Part shown: in pieces, positions 28,641 through 42,419 of the stretch
Layout of the letters: each line of letters starts with the position of its first letter
Numbering within the stretch: the stretch's first letter is position 1
DNA from: Lithospermum erythrorhizon
Lineage: Eukaryota > Streptophyta > Magnoliopsida > Boraginales > Boraginaceae
DNA length: 64,000 bases
Direction of reading: 5' to 3'
NCBI GenBank assembly: GCA_019722365.1
Contig: JADFUC010001685.1
Location: forward strand, 141,571 to 205,570
Program-made: the position numbers and the translations under genes
Notes under the pieces: generated by a model
Database searches by the model: none
The model's input: the letters and a program-made list of their open reading frames with translations, nothing else
What the model was told of the DNA's origin: nothing

Positions 28641-29494
28641 TCTCATCCTTTCAGAATCTTAGACTCACAAACGTTACTCGTCGAAACAGACATTGCAAGT
28701 AGGTCAAATGTTAAAAACGCTTGGTAATCTCATGACTGGCCACATAAGACATTTTACCAACTCTCTACTACATTTCAAGCCTTATCTCATCCTATATTCC
28801 TATAGTATAATTATGAAGTCTAATTAATAAAGGATAAAAGTAAAATTTCCGTACAAGATTAATAAAATATTTTTAGTTTAAACCATCACTATATCCATAT
28901 GGAGAATATATGAGGCATGGAATATATGGACAGTATATTGGCCCCATGTGTTGATTGCTTGACTTGCTTCAGATGGAGGGTAAATTGATAGTGGAGAAGA
29001 GAGGTAAGGTCAGTGTCAGAATGGACTTTAATTTCATACAATTGTATGTGTCAATCTGAATTGACTTAAATTATTTTTACATATTTGGCATGAGATGGAA
29101 ATATGGAATCCTTGGTTTAGTTTTAGTAATAATCAAATTGTTCAAACAAAAGATGAGTGCTGTCTCATTCAACTTTTACTTCCTGTTTTCTTTTTCTTTT
29201 TTGGTAAGCAGTTCCTGTCTGTGTTAAATGGATTGGAATTATCATTAATATTTGGGAATATATAATTTCACGCATTCAAGGCAAAAGTCGACCTTACAAA
29301 ATGCAGAGTCAATAACATAACATAAGCGAGCGAATGCATATACCACAGGATGAGTGGAAATAGTTTCAGCCTTAATATTTATGTAGGATGGCACAAAAAA
29401 GTTGCAAACCTCCATGACTTAATTGTATGATGTTGAATTCCAATCCTTGAATCTACTTAGACTATTATGGTTACATAGATCTTGCACAACTTCT

Positions 29495-29630
29495 ATGATC
29501 AACTCCATCAAGTTGGAATTGAACATAGTTTTGCACTTAGGTTGAGGGTAGCTCAAACGATGATCAAACTCCATGAAGTTGGAATCTAATGGAAACTGAA
29601 TCGATTATGTAGCTCAAACGATGGAGTACT
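29495..29630. repeat. Imperfect direct duplication of about 64 bp
   Basis: The text gatcaactccatcaagttgg is repeated 64 bp later as gatcaaactccatgaagttg, and gtagctcaaacgatg occurs after each copy. Confidence 0.6.
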
Positions 29631-30148
29631 GTTGTGCAGAAATTCAACATGTATACTAAATCATACAAGAAGATTGAATGCTAATTAAATACTCAAAAGT
29701 ATCATACAGGTAGTGCGATGAAATCTACCCAATACATCATCGTCAACATGTATAAATACCTTCGAAAGCATTTCATCCAAGTTTGACAATGAAGTCTGTG
29801 GGGGAGGTTTGATAAGAGACAAAATATACTCCATGATTATATTCATTTCTGCAAACAATTATCTACTACTATGGTAACAACCCAAAAAAGAAACTCAAAA
29901 AGATTTATTTCTAATTAGAAGAAAGAAATCAAGTAAAAACACCATTTACTATTTCATAATAGATAAGAAGCATAAGTAGTGTAATAATTCATTTTGAACT
30001 ATTCAATTATATCCAAAATATAAAATCTTTGACTCCTACATGGATACCTACGGATTTCAATATATACTCTCCTGGAAACAAGAAGGGAGTAACGAGAACT
30101 CTGAAAATGTAGATTGGAGAGTGGACAAGTTGAATGTCAACATCTCGT

Positions 30149-32647
30149 TCATAATGTGGCGGTGGAAATTAATCGAACTTCATACAAGTCAGTTTCCCCC
30201 TTAGCTGCAGAAAGTGGAAAGAAACCACAATAAGACTTGAGTGGCAAAATAGCCAAATTATGGTCAAGACTTGGATGAGAGGTAGGAACTTACCAATTTC
30301 CGCAGTTATACCTGGTCCGAAGAAAGATGCAAATTTAGCCTACAATATCATATGATTTAGTAAGTTATGGAGGTTGATAAACTAAATTGACTGTTTAATG
30401 ACAAATTCCAATGGTTTTATTTGTTTTTCTCACCTGTCGTTTCTCGAAATCAGATAATTGAAGACCCTTTGCCTCGAAGACAAGCACCAAACAATATTTC
30501 CCATCATCGGTGACCTTTAAAACATAAAGAGGATATAATGTTAGGAAGTACATCATAGGTAAATACATTAAGACACGAGAGATATGTTTGCTCAATTATT
30601 TGCTCTTAACCGTCGTGATTTTTCTAGGGGTACAAATAGAATGAGGAGTCTAAGAAACACATGGAAGTCTCAGTGTCTGTCTATTTACTTAGTTTTGTAC
30701 AAATAGTAATTAAGGAATTTTGGGGAACTTACTTCTTCACGAATCATTTGCAAAATAGGGGCACTTCTTCGGGGAATTCCACCACCCTACATCAAGACAG
30801 TAAAGAGAAAAATGGTCATATCAACAGAAGCATATATAACATGCTCAATTTTGTAGTTGCCTCAATTTATCTATCAGGCTATGGAGAAGAAAGGCACTTA
30901 TTATAAACATTACAACTATTTTCCACGAAATGAAGGTTGCAACTAGGGGTAACAATTTAAACTCTCTGACTCTGCAGTTTCTTATGTGCCTTATAATGAC
31001 TAATAAGCAGCTGACATTAAATAAATTTCAAAAAGTATGGAAATAGGTATAGGAATATGTATTCACATTCTAAGGCACACTTTGGTTCTGTCTAATAGTT
31101 TCAACTACAAGGGAACACATCAATTTTCTCCTACGCCTAGGCTACTTAACATGATGTGTTCAATGCTCAGCCATCCTTAACTAACAAATACTCCTCTGAT
31201 GAATATCAAGAGCTGGCTTTAGGTTGAGGGAGTACCTGACCATATTGGAAAATCCGCTTTAGAGCTTCTTCCAAGTGCTGCTCATCTCCATAGCGATATC
31301 TGATAACATCATTCCTGACCTAAGACATAGCAACAGGTTGTGGAAAATTCATGAAAATAAATTTTGAAAGTCAATATATGTCGCCAAATCTATATGATTG
31401 AGAAACTATATGACGAACCACTCCAAGAAACTCAATTTCGAAACTAAATTAAACTTATGCAAACGAGTGTTTAATGTTTCAAAATTTGACATATAAGTGT
31501 TTGGTGTATAGTAACTAATGGTATGAGTTTTCAATAAAAACACAAAGTTATATGGATCAGTAATCACTTCGAAAGTAGGTTGATAATTTTGTTGATAAAA
31601 AAAACTCCCAACTAAGTTGAGATAGAAGGAGTATGTGATAAGGTGAAAAGATTAGATGAATAAATTAGACATCAGCATGCTTCAATGCCTCTGTAGAGGC
31701 TCCCGCTGGTAAAGAAGGCGGGGGTAGATGAATAAATAACGAAACTAAAAATTACTCTACCTGGTTTAAAATTGGAGTAGAACACTTTTCTCTGATAGCC
31801 AGTGCATTAGAATAGGTCAAGCAAGGCACTGGTTTAAGCTCTGCATACTGCAAACAGTAGGATGGCTAAAATCTCTTACAAATGAATGCAACCCTTTTTT
31901 TGTGGTCATCTTGAATGTAGATGGTTACATATTGATAACTTAAAACTGGAAAACTAGCTGTGATTTTCATTTCTGAGATGTTGAGAAATTGCACCTTGAG
32001 AGCCATGCCAATAATTGTGAGAGGAAATCCATACGTCAACATCAATGCAGACCACTCTGATCCAGGGAGAACATTGAAATATGCCAAAAATCCATACCTT
32101 TAGAGCGAAAAAGGCGATGTTTTAAACACTAATAATACTTGAGTAAACAAGAGGAATCGTGAAGGAAAAAGGCATTAGTAAAGAACATAAAAGCAAAGCA
32201 GCAATCTAGGTTGTATATGAGACTATCATCCACTTGCGACAAATTACAATTTAGCATTACAAAAACTTGATGATGAGTAAAAAATGGTTACGAGAGCAGT
32301 GTAGTCCCCAGTCCTAATCCAATAACACCAAACGAAACCTGTTGACAGATTAAACCGTTAGTTGGCACCCTGATTAATAAAGACCCCCTATAGAGGTGTA
32401 ACAAGAATAATACCTTGGCCAATGAAAACTGATCATCAGGAATAATTGAGTGATCATTAGATGAAGAAACCTGAGTTGAATCGGCAGCTTTTACTATCAA
32501 ACTATTCAGCCTCAACCTCTCATGAGATGATGATACTGAAAATGGTTTACTTGAATATGAAAAATAGTTGCACTTGCAAATATTAAAAAGTTGGGAACAA
32601 AGAATTGTGCCCCCTGCTCCAACTGGACCTGCTATAGCCAATTTCAT
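30149..32647 (-). CDS. DUF2854-type membrane protein, probably plastid-targeted
   Basis: Nine exons on the minus strand: 32414-32647 (ATG 32645-32647), 32292-32338, 31995-32097, 31761-31847, 31236-31319, 30733-30786, 30434-30514, 30294-30339, 30149-30204. The sum is 792 nt, 263 codons plus stop, all joins GT-AG and in phase, so the gene appears intact. Residues 1 to about 75 are Ser-rich and low in acidic residues, as in a chloroplast transit peptide. Two hydrophobic segments follow: SFGVIGLGLGTTLLSYGFLA (about 80-99) and the pair around SALMLTYGFPLTIIGMALK (about 111-129). The soluble part contains YAELKPVPCLTYSNALAIRE, DVIRYRYGDEQHLEEALKRI, GGGIPRRSAPIL and FASFFGPGITAEIAKGETDL. From memory this is the cyanobacterial/plastid family with domain of unknown function DUF2854, sometimes labelled thylakoid membrane protein. 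Its biochemical role is not known to me. Family name from recall only. Confidence 0.85.
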
Positions 32648-33689
32648 AATCTCTTTCTACAAAATGATGATTTGGTATAATCAATTTGCTTTTCTTATAG
32701 ATGATGTTTAAAAAATATTACAAAACCAAATTGTAATGAACTAGTTTCTGGAGATTTTAGTAGTATTTGTCTAGTTTAGCTATAACAAGAGGCTGGTGTT
32801 GAAGCATTTTGTGTTTTGGGTGGGGGGGGCATGACGTGGCTCTTCTTCTTCTACTTCATCATGTGGGTTATGATTACCCAACGCCAACTCCGGAATCTCT
32901 GGATACGCTGTTGGGACAATTCACTTTACAACACTGAACTTTATTCTCACCATGTTCAACAAATATTTATGGTTGTCAAAATTTGGAGGTTAAATTTCAT
33001 ATAGGCACATGAACTACTTCGAAATATTTCCTTCAAATATATTTTAACTTTCAACCTTGGCCGTAATATGCATTTTCGACTTAGAGTTTATAGAATTTTA
33101 GCTCAATCGAGCCATCTGACAAGCTGGAAATGGGTTGATCTAGCGGAGCAAGTTTAGTTACTCTTCCCATTGCCATATGAGCCAAATCGATAATAAGTAT
33201 ATTTAATGATTACATATTATTATATATTAAAATAAAAGATAAAACTAACAAAGACATGCTAGTGACACGGTAACTATATGTAATGCTGATATATTATGTG
33301 ATTTGCATATCCGATATAGATCTCTGCGCCTCGTTAATCATGGCTCTATTGTTTTTAACCCGACGTCACTGTGTGCTTATCAATATGGTTCAGTTCGAGT
33401 AAAGAAAATCAAAGTATAAGTCATGACACACTGTTATGGCTAGCCTGCGGACTAAAGCATCATGAGACAAAAGAATCAGAAAGCACTGCCCAAGAAGTGA
33501 GTTACGGAATCAATGTGCTATTTGCTTTCATTAATTACGCCTATCATGACAATTATTAAGAATAATTCATTTACTAGCTTTAGTAAACGTGATTACATAA
33601 ACGGAACATTCAACTATAATAATCAGAATTACTAATGCAAGCCTTTCACGATAATACCGTATAAGTATGCCAGATTATATAGATCATAA

Positions 33690-34340
33690 ATCAAGTTATA
33701 ATAATATTAATGTAGTCGCTATATTATACTGGATGTTATTATTTAAGTCTAAGGTCACATACATATAATTGTTAAGTTGCTGAATTATATTTCGTATTTA
33801 AATTAAATTATATTCGAGCAATTGAGAAATTGATCGTAATTAATATATCTTTAATTCAAATTTTACATTGATAATGTAAAATATTAATTAGATTTAGATG
33901 TAATTAATTAACTTGTTAATTTAATTAATTAAATAGTTGGTTGAGCTTATTAATAACTCGTTATTAGTATTTTACTTAACAAATTAGTTTAAATTAAAAC
34001 GGTATCTACCATTAACTATCTCGACGTATTTTAGAATTATTAGTGAAAGCTATTTAAAGGAGGGATGTACTAGGTTTTCAAAATTTTGAAAAACCTAGCC
34101 TCCACCACCTAAAAGCTCACGCCCTCCCTTGAAAAACCGTGGAAACCAAGCAGCACTGATATTCTTGCTTGATTTTCTCATCCACCCTCGTGATGTTCTA
34201 AATAGACTTAACATGTAATTCAATCCTCACGTATGGATACTTCACCTGAGGCATATCATCAAGCTATTGCCATTAAATTGGAATGTGTTCAGGTTTCGTG
34301 AAAACTCATCATGATTTTATTCCGCACCGTAGTGATTCGT
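33690..34340 (+). mobile_element. LTR-like fragment of a Ty1-copia family (solo LTR candidate)
   Basis: Shares an ordered series of blocks with 49340-49620: gaattatatttcgtat, a ttttacat...gtaaaatat block, an aattaattaa-rich block with agttggttgag, and actcgttagtattttactta. It ends in attttattccgca, a common style of copia LTR 3' end. No internal domains adjoin it, so it may be a solo LTR. Limits are approximate. Confidence 0.4.
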
Positions 34341-34399
34341 ACATTTAATTATATACTATTATAATATATTATTTAGTTCTGATTTATATAATTTAAAGC

Positions 34400-35175
34400 G
34401 TTCATGTTTATATGTTTATTCAATAAACTCTCTAAAATAATATTTTTGATGGGTCCCGACTGGGGATATCGTACTAAATTAATCATTCATGTTTTATTTT
34501 CCATTCCTTATTTATTTATTTTTTTCCAATTATCCACTACTGTAGAAACTCGATAAATTAATACTCGATTCTTTAATAAACTCTCTAAGAAGTCTCGACT
34601 CGGGGATATAGTGTCTGTTTTTTTTTTACAATTATCATCGACAGTAGAAGCTCTATAAATTAATAGTCGATTATTTAATAAACTATGTAATATAACATTT
34701 TTGACCTATCCTGCCTTTGGAATAGTATGCTAAATTAATAATTCGTGCTTTCTTGGTTCATTTTTTAATTTTTTAATTTTGCAATTATCATTTTTTTAAA
34801 ACTCGATAAATTAATTCTCAATTATTCAATAAACTCTCTAAGATAATATTTTTTGCGGGTCCCGACTAGAGATAGGTTCCTAAATTAATGATTTGTGTTT
34901 TTTTGGTTCTTTTTCATTTTTTTTCCAATTATCAACTACTGTAGAAACTCAATAAATTAATACTCACCTCTTTTTAATAAACTCTAAGGCGACATGTACT
35001 GATGTGAGGCTCTGTTTTTTTTTTACACCACACCCACCGTAGAAGCTCTTTAAATTAATAGTAGATTATTTAATAAACTATCTAATATAATATTTTTTTT
35101 GGCATGTCCCGACTCTAGGATATGATACTAAATTATTTATTCACGTCTTTTTCGTTCTTTTTTCATTTTATTTTT
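34400..35175. repeat. Tandem array with about 400-bp higher-order period
   Basis: Six diverged subunits, each with a block like taaattaatactcgattc followed by tttaataaactctctaa and then tcccgactggggata. The last motif recurs at about 34451, 34591, 34706, 34857, 34991 and 35104. Intervals are about 140, 115, 151, 134 and 113 bp, so every third subunit is about 400 bp apart: two higher-order units of three subunits each. Confidence 0.7.
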
Positions 35176-35504
35176 TAATTTTGCAATGTCATAGTTAGGA
35201 GGGATTCAAGTCATTTTTCTTATTCATCTTATTATTTATGTTGTAGGTCTCAACGTTTGTATCTAATACATAAAGACTATTCTGACGAAATGTCGAACCA
35301 TAAAATATACTATTTCAAGTAATGAAATTGAAATGATGTTTCTGCTTAGAGCAGGTACGTTGTAGGCATGATTTAGTTTAAATAACAATCATGTTGGTAA
35401 ACTTAAATAAACCGATCCTGCAGGAATGGCAACAACTTTTGCTCCATTGTCTACCCGCAGGTATACCTCATCTCTTACTACTTTTCTTCTATTCTAAGAA
35501 TTCC

Positions 35505-35690
35505 TCACATTTTTGCAAATTTGAGTGCCACAGTGTCAGAAAGTGAAGTAGCTAGTGATCCAACATAAATATCCGTGACTTGAGTGGTAGTCGTACTACT
35601 CATCTCATCTGCCATGTATTTATTTTCATTCCATGATTTGTTCTGTATAATCAGAACAGACGAAGTGTCATGCATATTGCATTTCTGCAA
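35505..35690 (-). CDS. Doubtful coding exon, unrecognised
   Basis: A 61-residue open frame, preceded on the minus strand by a splice-acceptor-like tttgcag and ending in TGA. Composition is moderately protein-like (Thr/Ser-rich middle). No family was recognised and no partner exon was found, so it may be chance. Confidence 0.12.
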   Translation of the reverse strand: MQKCNMHDTSSVLIIQNKSWNENKYMADEMSSTTTTQVTDIYVGSLATSLSDTVALKFAKM

Positions 35691-36742
35691 ATTTGAACGG
35701 AGAATATTAGAGTTATTATTCAGATGGGATATTTGACTATAACAAAAAATATGTAAACATAATATAACTTTAGTTATTCATGTCATAATAAGTAATTCTA
35801 GACTAGCTATCGGTGCACAGTCCATGCCTATACAAATTCATACAAATATTTTATAGTAAATTTTTATATAATCAATAAAGCTTTAAATTGCATAATATCA
35901 TAAACATGCTTCTTCACCTATAACTTCCTCCTGCTGCTGTTGTTTATATTTAGAGTTCGGATGTTTCCGTAGTTACAATATTTACAACATAGTTTATGCT
36001 TTGGCCAATTTAGACCATTGAAATTATCTATATACCCGATTGGCTTATCCCGGAGCTAAAATGAAGTTATTCTGTGCCAACATATAGACAATTTGTCCCA
36101 TAAATTAAAATTTACGAGGTTTGATTGGAAAACTAGAATAAAACCAAAATTTCAAGCAAAAGAAACCTCATAAGAAGAGCAAACCAAGTATTCCTAAGGA
36201 TAATGAAAACAACCCAACAATCCCATTCAGAGGAATCTTCAACCTATATATTCCTATTGCACTTCATGAACCACCTGTTACAAACCACGTAAGTTGATTG
36301 TTCATTAGATACAAGAAAAATAATTCTGGCGTAGAGGTTTTCAAAAAGGATTAAGATCTGGTCCTCCTCACCCTTCTAATATTAGCCTAAAGGAATTACA
36401 CAAAATGTACATTATCATTTTATAGAGAGAGATGAAATGATCCAAAGTATATGAAAGATTAGCTATGATGGAGCACCACTAGTTAACTTTAACTTCAATT
36501 CACTTTGCAAGCAAAATGAGTGCTTTTCATGACAAACAAATGGCCTGGCTTCACGGCTTGGCTACCAGTCGTGAACTTGAATTAAATACCCGTTTATATT
36601 AACTTCCAAGAATTAAGCGATTTAATTTAAAAAACACCAATCTCAAATCACAGCATCAAAAACAAAGATGATCAAGATAATCAAATCATTTTATAAAGTT
36701 TGTATGTAATTATAGTAATCTTAGCAATAAAAACAAAAACAA

Positions 36743-38485
36743 AAGGATCATGGGTATATATACCAACGACGGAGGATAGGGAATGATCTTACAAACATAA
36801 GATTGACGGGTCACATCGGCAACCTGCTAGACTCACCATTTTCCCTGCAACAATCAACAATAAGCAAATAATTCAAGAAGAGAATGACCACTAACATGTT
36901 TCTAAATTAAATTTAAAGTCATTAACAAATGCAGCATACAAGAGACTAGACTCAAACAAATACAAACTATTCATAAAGTTGGAAGCTGATGGATGCTCAA
37001 AATTATGGACTCACATGATGTTCGATTTTTTCAATTAAAATACAATTGAGGTTACATGTCTTTTCACTATGATTTGATAATGACTGAAGTGAATTAACAA
37101 CTAATATCTCTAGCAAAGTGTGTAAAGACTACAATGCAACACCAAGAAGCCAAGAGAATCTGGAACGCATAAATAGCCAAAATAGTAATGCAGTGCTATT
37201 AACTTAAAATAAAATATTAAAGACAGAAACAGATAATATGAGTGATTCATGGAGGAGGAAGCCAATATTAAAATAATATATCAAGACGAAACAGATAACA
37301 TTACAGTTTGACGCAGGTTCTTGGAAAGCTATCCGAGGGCAGCTTGAAGTAGTTGCAGTGGAGGATTCTATGGATCTCAAACATATAGGTTTCACCTTTC
37401 CGGGCCTTGAATTGATCAGGGTCATCTCGAATCCTAATAGGTCCCTCCTTCACCTTAGCCAACTCAAAAGTGAAGATACAAACAGAAGAGGTATCAAGAC
37501 GAAAACATTTTTCGAAGAAGAATATATGCAAGCAGAACCTGAGTCCTGTTATGTGATTCAAGAAGAAATCTGAATGGTTATCACAACAATCTTTCAATAA
37601 GTAAGGACCCAAATCGATCTGGTGGTCACGGACAAACTCATCATGGGTTTGGGTTAGGCTATTAACATCACCTTCCAGTTTACGAACGATAAGACGTGGT
37701 TGACTACTTGTGTTCTCGAAACAGAATGATATGTTACCCACACTACAGCAACGAAAGTATTTGACAAACTTGGAATATATACCAGGTATTGCAGATGAAT
37801 AAACGCGGTGAAGATGAGGCCACAGGCGCACGGTTTCGAGTATATTTTTCAAAGGAATAATATCCCATTGAGTTGTTTTGAGGTTGTAGGTTTCGATTTG
37901 GGAATCAGTAGCACGGTTAAGGTTACGGTTACGATTGGATCGATCAGGGTTAAAGAAGTGTATAATCTCCCCTTCAATTGCATACTCCACAAATAAGTTG
38001 TCAAATCGGTGGGTGGTAATTAGATAGAGATTCCCATTGGACGAATCGATAGCAAATACCTCTGCCAAATGTTTGCCTTTTACAGGCCTTGATCCATCCT
38101 CAGGAAACGTCCATTCATCAGATTCCATGCAGAATATTATAGTTTCTGACAAATTACGATGTGTATTCATGTATGGCTCGTCCTCTAGATTTATAGGTTG
38201 TTGAATAGGAAATTTCTGAGATAATAAAAGAGATGATTTAAGATAAATACATATGATTCGATATGGTAAAATAAATGAAAAAAGCTACCTTGTTCCAATC
38301 GGCTACAACCTCGTCCCTCCATTGTAGCCATCCATCGGAGCCGGGGACGTGCTTCAGCAACGGAAATACAGGATAATCAGGGTGCAGATATACATATTCT
38401 TCATATTCTTTATCGGAGAAGGCCTCTACATCGGGGTAGTAATTTTCATCCTCCATCTCCATCAAACCAGACGATTATTGTTGCT
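36743..38485 (-). repeat. Left arm of an inverted duplication
   Basis: Reverse complement of about 60863-62715. Matching text runs from the 5' flank (atccaaaccctaagcaacaa on the minus strand) through both exons and the intron of the acidic-protein gene and about 550 bp of 3' flank, ending near gatcattccctatcctccg and atatatacccatgatcc. Small indels and substitutions separate the arms, so the duplication is not recent. Confidence 0.85.
37301..38462 (-). CDS. Acidic protein of unknown family, paralogue A (inverted copy)
   Basis: Two exons on the minus strand: 38289-38462 (ATG 38460-38462) and 37301-38215, joined GT-AG in phase, giving 362 residues. Exon 1 encodes an acidic Tyr-rich head (MEMEDENYYPDVEAFSDKEY) and then a conserved block GSDGWLQWRDEVVADWNK. 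Exon 2 encodes a mixed alpha/beta-looking region with EVFAIDSSNGNLYL, NISFCFENTSSQPRLIVRKL, RDHQIDLGPYL and, near the C-terminus, SSVCIFTFELAKVK and DDPDQFKARKGETYMFEI, ending CVKL. I do not recognise the domain. No signal peptide or membrane segment is evident. Its paralogue lies at 60897-62138 in the opposite orientation, with strong identity in the last 100 residues. Exon 1 here lacks the hexapeptide expansion of the paralogue. The preserved frame and splice sites in both copies suggest that both are functional or only recently so. Confidence 0.75.
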
Positions 38486-38554
38486 TAGGGTTTGGATAAA
38501 ATTATTAGGGACTTTGGGAGGAGTAACAAATAGAAGTAACCCTCATCCAACTCA

Positions 38555-38835
38555 ATTATTTGTTTGTTTCAAAATAGTTGTTTTTTATTATTTAAATTAC
38601 ATCTAGTAGTTTTTTCAACATATTTCATACTAAACTATTTGTTTATTTCAAAATAATTGTCTTTTTATCATTTTCTTGTAGTTTTTTCAATATATTTCAT
38701 ACTCCATTAGTTATTTGTGTCAAAATAATTGTCTTTTTATTTTTATTCATTACAAATAGTAGCTTTAAAATATATTTCATACCTAATTATTATTATTATT
38801 TAATACATATAGTAGCTTTTAAAACATATTAATGG
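38555..38835. repeat. Diverged tandem repeat of about 70-80 bp, about four units
   Basis: Units begin near 38566, 38638, 38711 and 38788. The first three share tttcaaaataattgtctttt, and each carries a tagtagctttt- or agttttttcaa-like block and ends atatttcatac. It lies just upstream of acidic-protein gene A. Confidence 0.7.
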
Positions 38836-41800
38836 CCAGTTATACTATTATATTATCTAAGCCTGTACCCGGTTCTGCTAATGTTTGCATCTGACGGTGT
38901 GAAAGGATCGGGCCCAGCCCTAGAACGCCCGAGTCCACCCAATATTCGCGGTATCTGCCCGTGCTCCAGCCTGAGGCCCCTAAACGCTTAATATAAACGC
39001 GCTAATTAACACATAAAATAGTGCAATACATACATGTTAAGCTTTGTAAGTGTACTGAATAAAGGCAACATTTGTGAAAACATGGCACCGCTTAATGGTA
39101 CGCGAATGACACACAAAGAGTTATGTAGTTTCGTGAATCGGGTCGTAACCTACTATCATACGTGGATTCAAATGTACTTAGCTGGCTGCTTGAACTGGGC
39201 ATAATAGACTTCGGGTACCTCAGATATTACTTTACATAATTGGTCGAGTCCACTATTATATCTCGATTCAAAATGTATGCAAGAAGTCATTGCTTGAATC
39301 AAGTATCAGATCTGGACACCTTGTACATTTTCAGGAGACTTAAGTACGGTATTATATTTACAATTCATTTTGTAAATACGCATTTAGATTATTTCAACTA
39401 CATCATGTATTTTGTTGCATATTACTATTATGTTTACGTGATAAAGCTTACTCTATCTTATTCACCATTAATCGGGCAACTAAATTTAATAATTTATAAC
39501 GTGAATAAAATGTTTAAGGAGAAATCAACGACTTGCTGAAATAAAGTGTTACAACGCGATCTTTCTTCAAACTATCGTGAATCGGGTCAGATGCCGACAG
39601 TAGGATAAACTTTAAATTACAAACATTTAAGATTGATTCAATCATAGCCGATATATCAGACGAATTTCGTCTGGGCGGAACAAAGTCACATGTATATGAT
39701 TGGTTGATACTCACTTTGGATTCGATCAAAGGTGATGATGCTACGGCTAATTCAATACGTCATATTGTTCTTAGCCACTAAACAAGCCTTTAAAATAATA
39801 GCTTGATCTCTTTTTATGACTGCCGAAAACTATCGAATGATCTCGAATGCCAGGTATCTACATTTCAGACATGTGATCGTATTTAGTTTCTTTTTAACAT
39901 GATTTAATACGGTTCATGAATCATGATGAAACAAAAGCTTACGGTATGTAACCAAATAAGCAGTTATCTATTCATTCACGCTACCAGACAACAGAAATGA
40001 ACAGAACTATAAGTTTAGTTAATGATTCGCTTTCATTATTTTGAACTTTAAAGCATGTAAGAAAGATTTAAGTAACATTTAAAGAATCGAAAGAGTAGAT
40101 TTGACAAACTCACATCTCAAATAATTTCCATGTCAGTTCGTAATGCTCGCTAAAGCACGTTGTCGGTAACACTAGTTTCGACTCACATGATTTAACTATG
40201 GATATGAGCCAAGTATAATAATACCGGGAAGCACAAGATACACAAAAGAAAGCTTATCGAGCCTGCGGTAACGACAGATTTAATTTAAGAATATAAGAGC
40301 ACACAGCTTAAATCATAGTTATCAGGGACTTAAACCATTTTCTTGCAATCAGAAGAGTAGAAATCTAATGTATCAAGTGTTTGACTTACACGCCTATTAA
40401 TGATCCGATTAAGTGAACATTACTTCCTACTCTTTCTTTAAAAGACACCTCGAACAAATGCATCAATAATACTCATGGATACCCACTTAAGTAATTCTAG
40501 CATATCCTGAAAATATGAACTGTCAACTCTTACCAGACTTAGTGAGGTTCGCTAGTCTAAATTAAGCTTATATGTTTACATACAAGTTAATCAAGATTCG
40601 AGTCATTGAACATACATCACAATGAGTTAAGGGTAACAAAGGACTATGAATATTATCAAGTTCCCCGAGTCAAGAATCATCGATATAAGTAGATGTTATC
40701 CAAGAATGCATATCATTTAATCTAAACGCATTGTTAAGATGTTTAATATGAATTTCTGCATGAATGAAGTTAAACACAAACGGACGTAGATCTTTTCAAT
40801 TACATACCACATAATCCATTCCTAACCTTGATGTGTTAGTTGAGCGATATTAGCAAAGATTGTGTTTAACGGGTCAAAACACAGTTAATGAAATACTCAC
40901 ATATTAAGTCAAGTACGCTACCTTTAAATTAATTTATTCATATTCAACTACGAGACAACTCAAGCAGTCATATGATAAACAAACTCGAAATGTCTCTTAT
41001 AGGATAAGTTAGTATTATGTCACCCGTAGTGTACATAATTCTAACTCGATCCAAAGTCATATTAAGTCATTGGCTTCTTTGCATACAACTGCATGAAGTT
41101 TCAGATTTATTTTCATCCACTATAAGGTTGCAATTTATCAGACATATGGGAGTCTCATTATGAAGGCATCATGAAATAAATATGCTGATCGAATGCATTC
41201 AAGCCGTCTGCATGGTGATACCAAACCAAGATAACCCTTCTGCTATATCGTGAGTATCCACTGATGATGAAGCAACGCACATACAAATGACAACATGAAT
41301 AAATAATACTCCAATAAATGACTCGAGGTCATTTAAATAAATAAGATGCGAATACACGGCCGAGTAAGGCAAAAGTTTCATTTTATCTTCAGGGATTTTG
41401 ATTCATCAGAGTAAGAGCTCATTCTATATTACTGACGGTAAATCATCAAGTAATAAATGTATTCTCATTAACGAAAGCAATCAACATGAAACGAGATATT
41501 AATCATACATTCGTCGAGAAACCAAAGATTAAACATATTAGTCTATCGTCGATCATGCCTGCGCTTATTTCAAACTTTCTTATCGCTATTCAAGTTAAAA
41601 TACGCTGGCCCAAGCAAAGCTTATCCAGCACGTTCCTAAGTAATGATCAAATGGATGACGGATACTTCGAGTATCATATCGACCCACATCTCAAGTCGTA
41701 GTAACGTGAAGAAAGTTTCTATACTACTAGAATCTAAAGTTTCGCAAAGTTAAGATTGAGTATAATGGAGTTAAATCTCTCACTTGGATACTCTGATTTA

Positions 41801-42419
41801 AGAATGACGAAGAACCTCGAATCTCTTTAAAGAAAATGAAACAGAACTACATAAATGAAGTTTTATACACTAATTGCTTCCTAGTGAAATCTTCCTCACA
41901 ACCTAAAAGTATAAGAGTGATTGGGATTCTTGTGCCATTTCAGGAGCCTAGCTACATATATGTTACACATGCTACGATCAAATACATTATATAGTACGCT
42001 ACCGCACGACATTTCATTGCTAAGCTTTCAAGTATGTCAGCGTTCTCTATGCCGATTGAAACATATAATAGATTAAATTTATAACAGACAATTCCCTATC
42101 GCCAAGGCAACTCTTCATTAGAGGTCTAATCCCACTAGTAAGTGCCTCACATTAACGGTAGCTGTCAAGTCTATTACGTAGCATTACGATTCAATCAGAT
42201 GCCGCTACAAGTGTCACGCGTTATTACAAGACCACAACATGACGCTTGCATGATTCCCGTGTGATTGGAATTATGAAGTTTTAATAAAGGTATTCACGAT
42301 TCGGAAATATAGTAACTCATGAATGTGTAACTATGGGGCTATACCGGAACGGATCAGCTTGTTGATCTTCACTACAAGAACTGAATGCGATAGTAAAGAT
42401 ACGGACGCTTGTACCTCGA
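38836..42419. other. Unassigned transposon-like stretch
   Basis: About 3.6 kb without a gene that I can support. A GC-richer patch (38880-38990) with gcccgagtccacc-like text resembles the subterminal region of hAT elements. The remainder repeats fragments such as tgaatcgggtc (39133 and about 39578) without a clear period. It may include part of a nested retroelement, but I could not place any domain. Confidence 0.4.

Larger units (their letters stand above)
26795..30148. other. Gene-free stretch between the FPP and DUF2854 genes
   Basis: About 3.3 kb, AT-rich. It holds a MITE (27528-27773), a copy of the dispersed AT-rich repeat (about 28400-28640) and an imperfect duplication (29495-29630). 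No coding region is supported. The FPP promoter must lie at its left edge, but no clear TATA box stands out. Confidence 0.55.
32648..37300. other. Long gene-poor stretch
   Basis: About 4.6 kb between the DUF2854 gene and the minus-strand acidic-protein gene. It contains an LTR-like fragment (about 33690-34340), a tandem array (34400-35175), one doubtful exon (35505-35690) and, at 36743-37300, the 3' flank of the acidic-protein gene that is also conserved in its inverted copy. Otherwise nothing is supported. Confidence 0.55.

Noticed and set aside
41199..41381. A 60-codon minus-strand frame that might be copia RNase H
   Set aside because: It lies outside the LTR pair, and I could not match any conserved RNase H motif in it.
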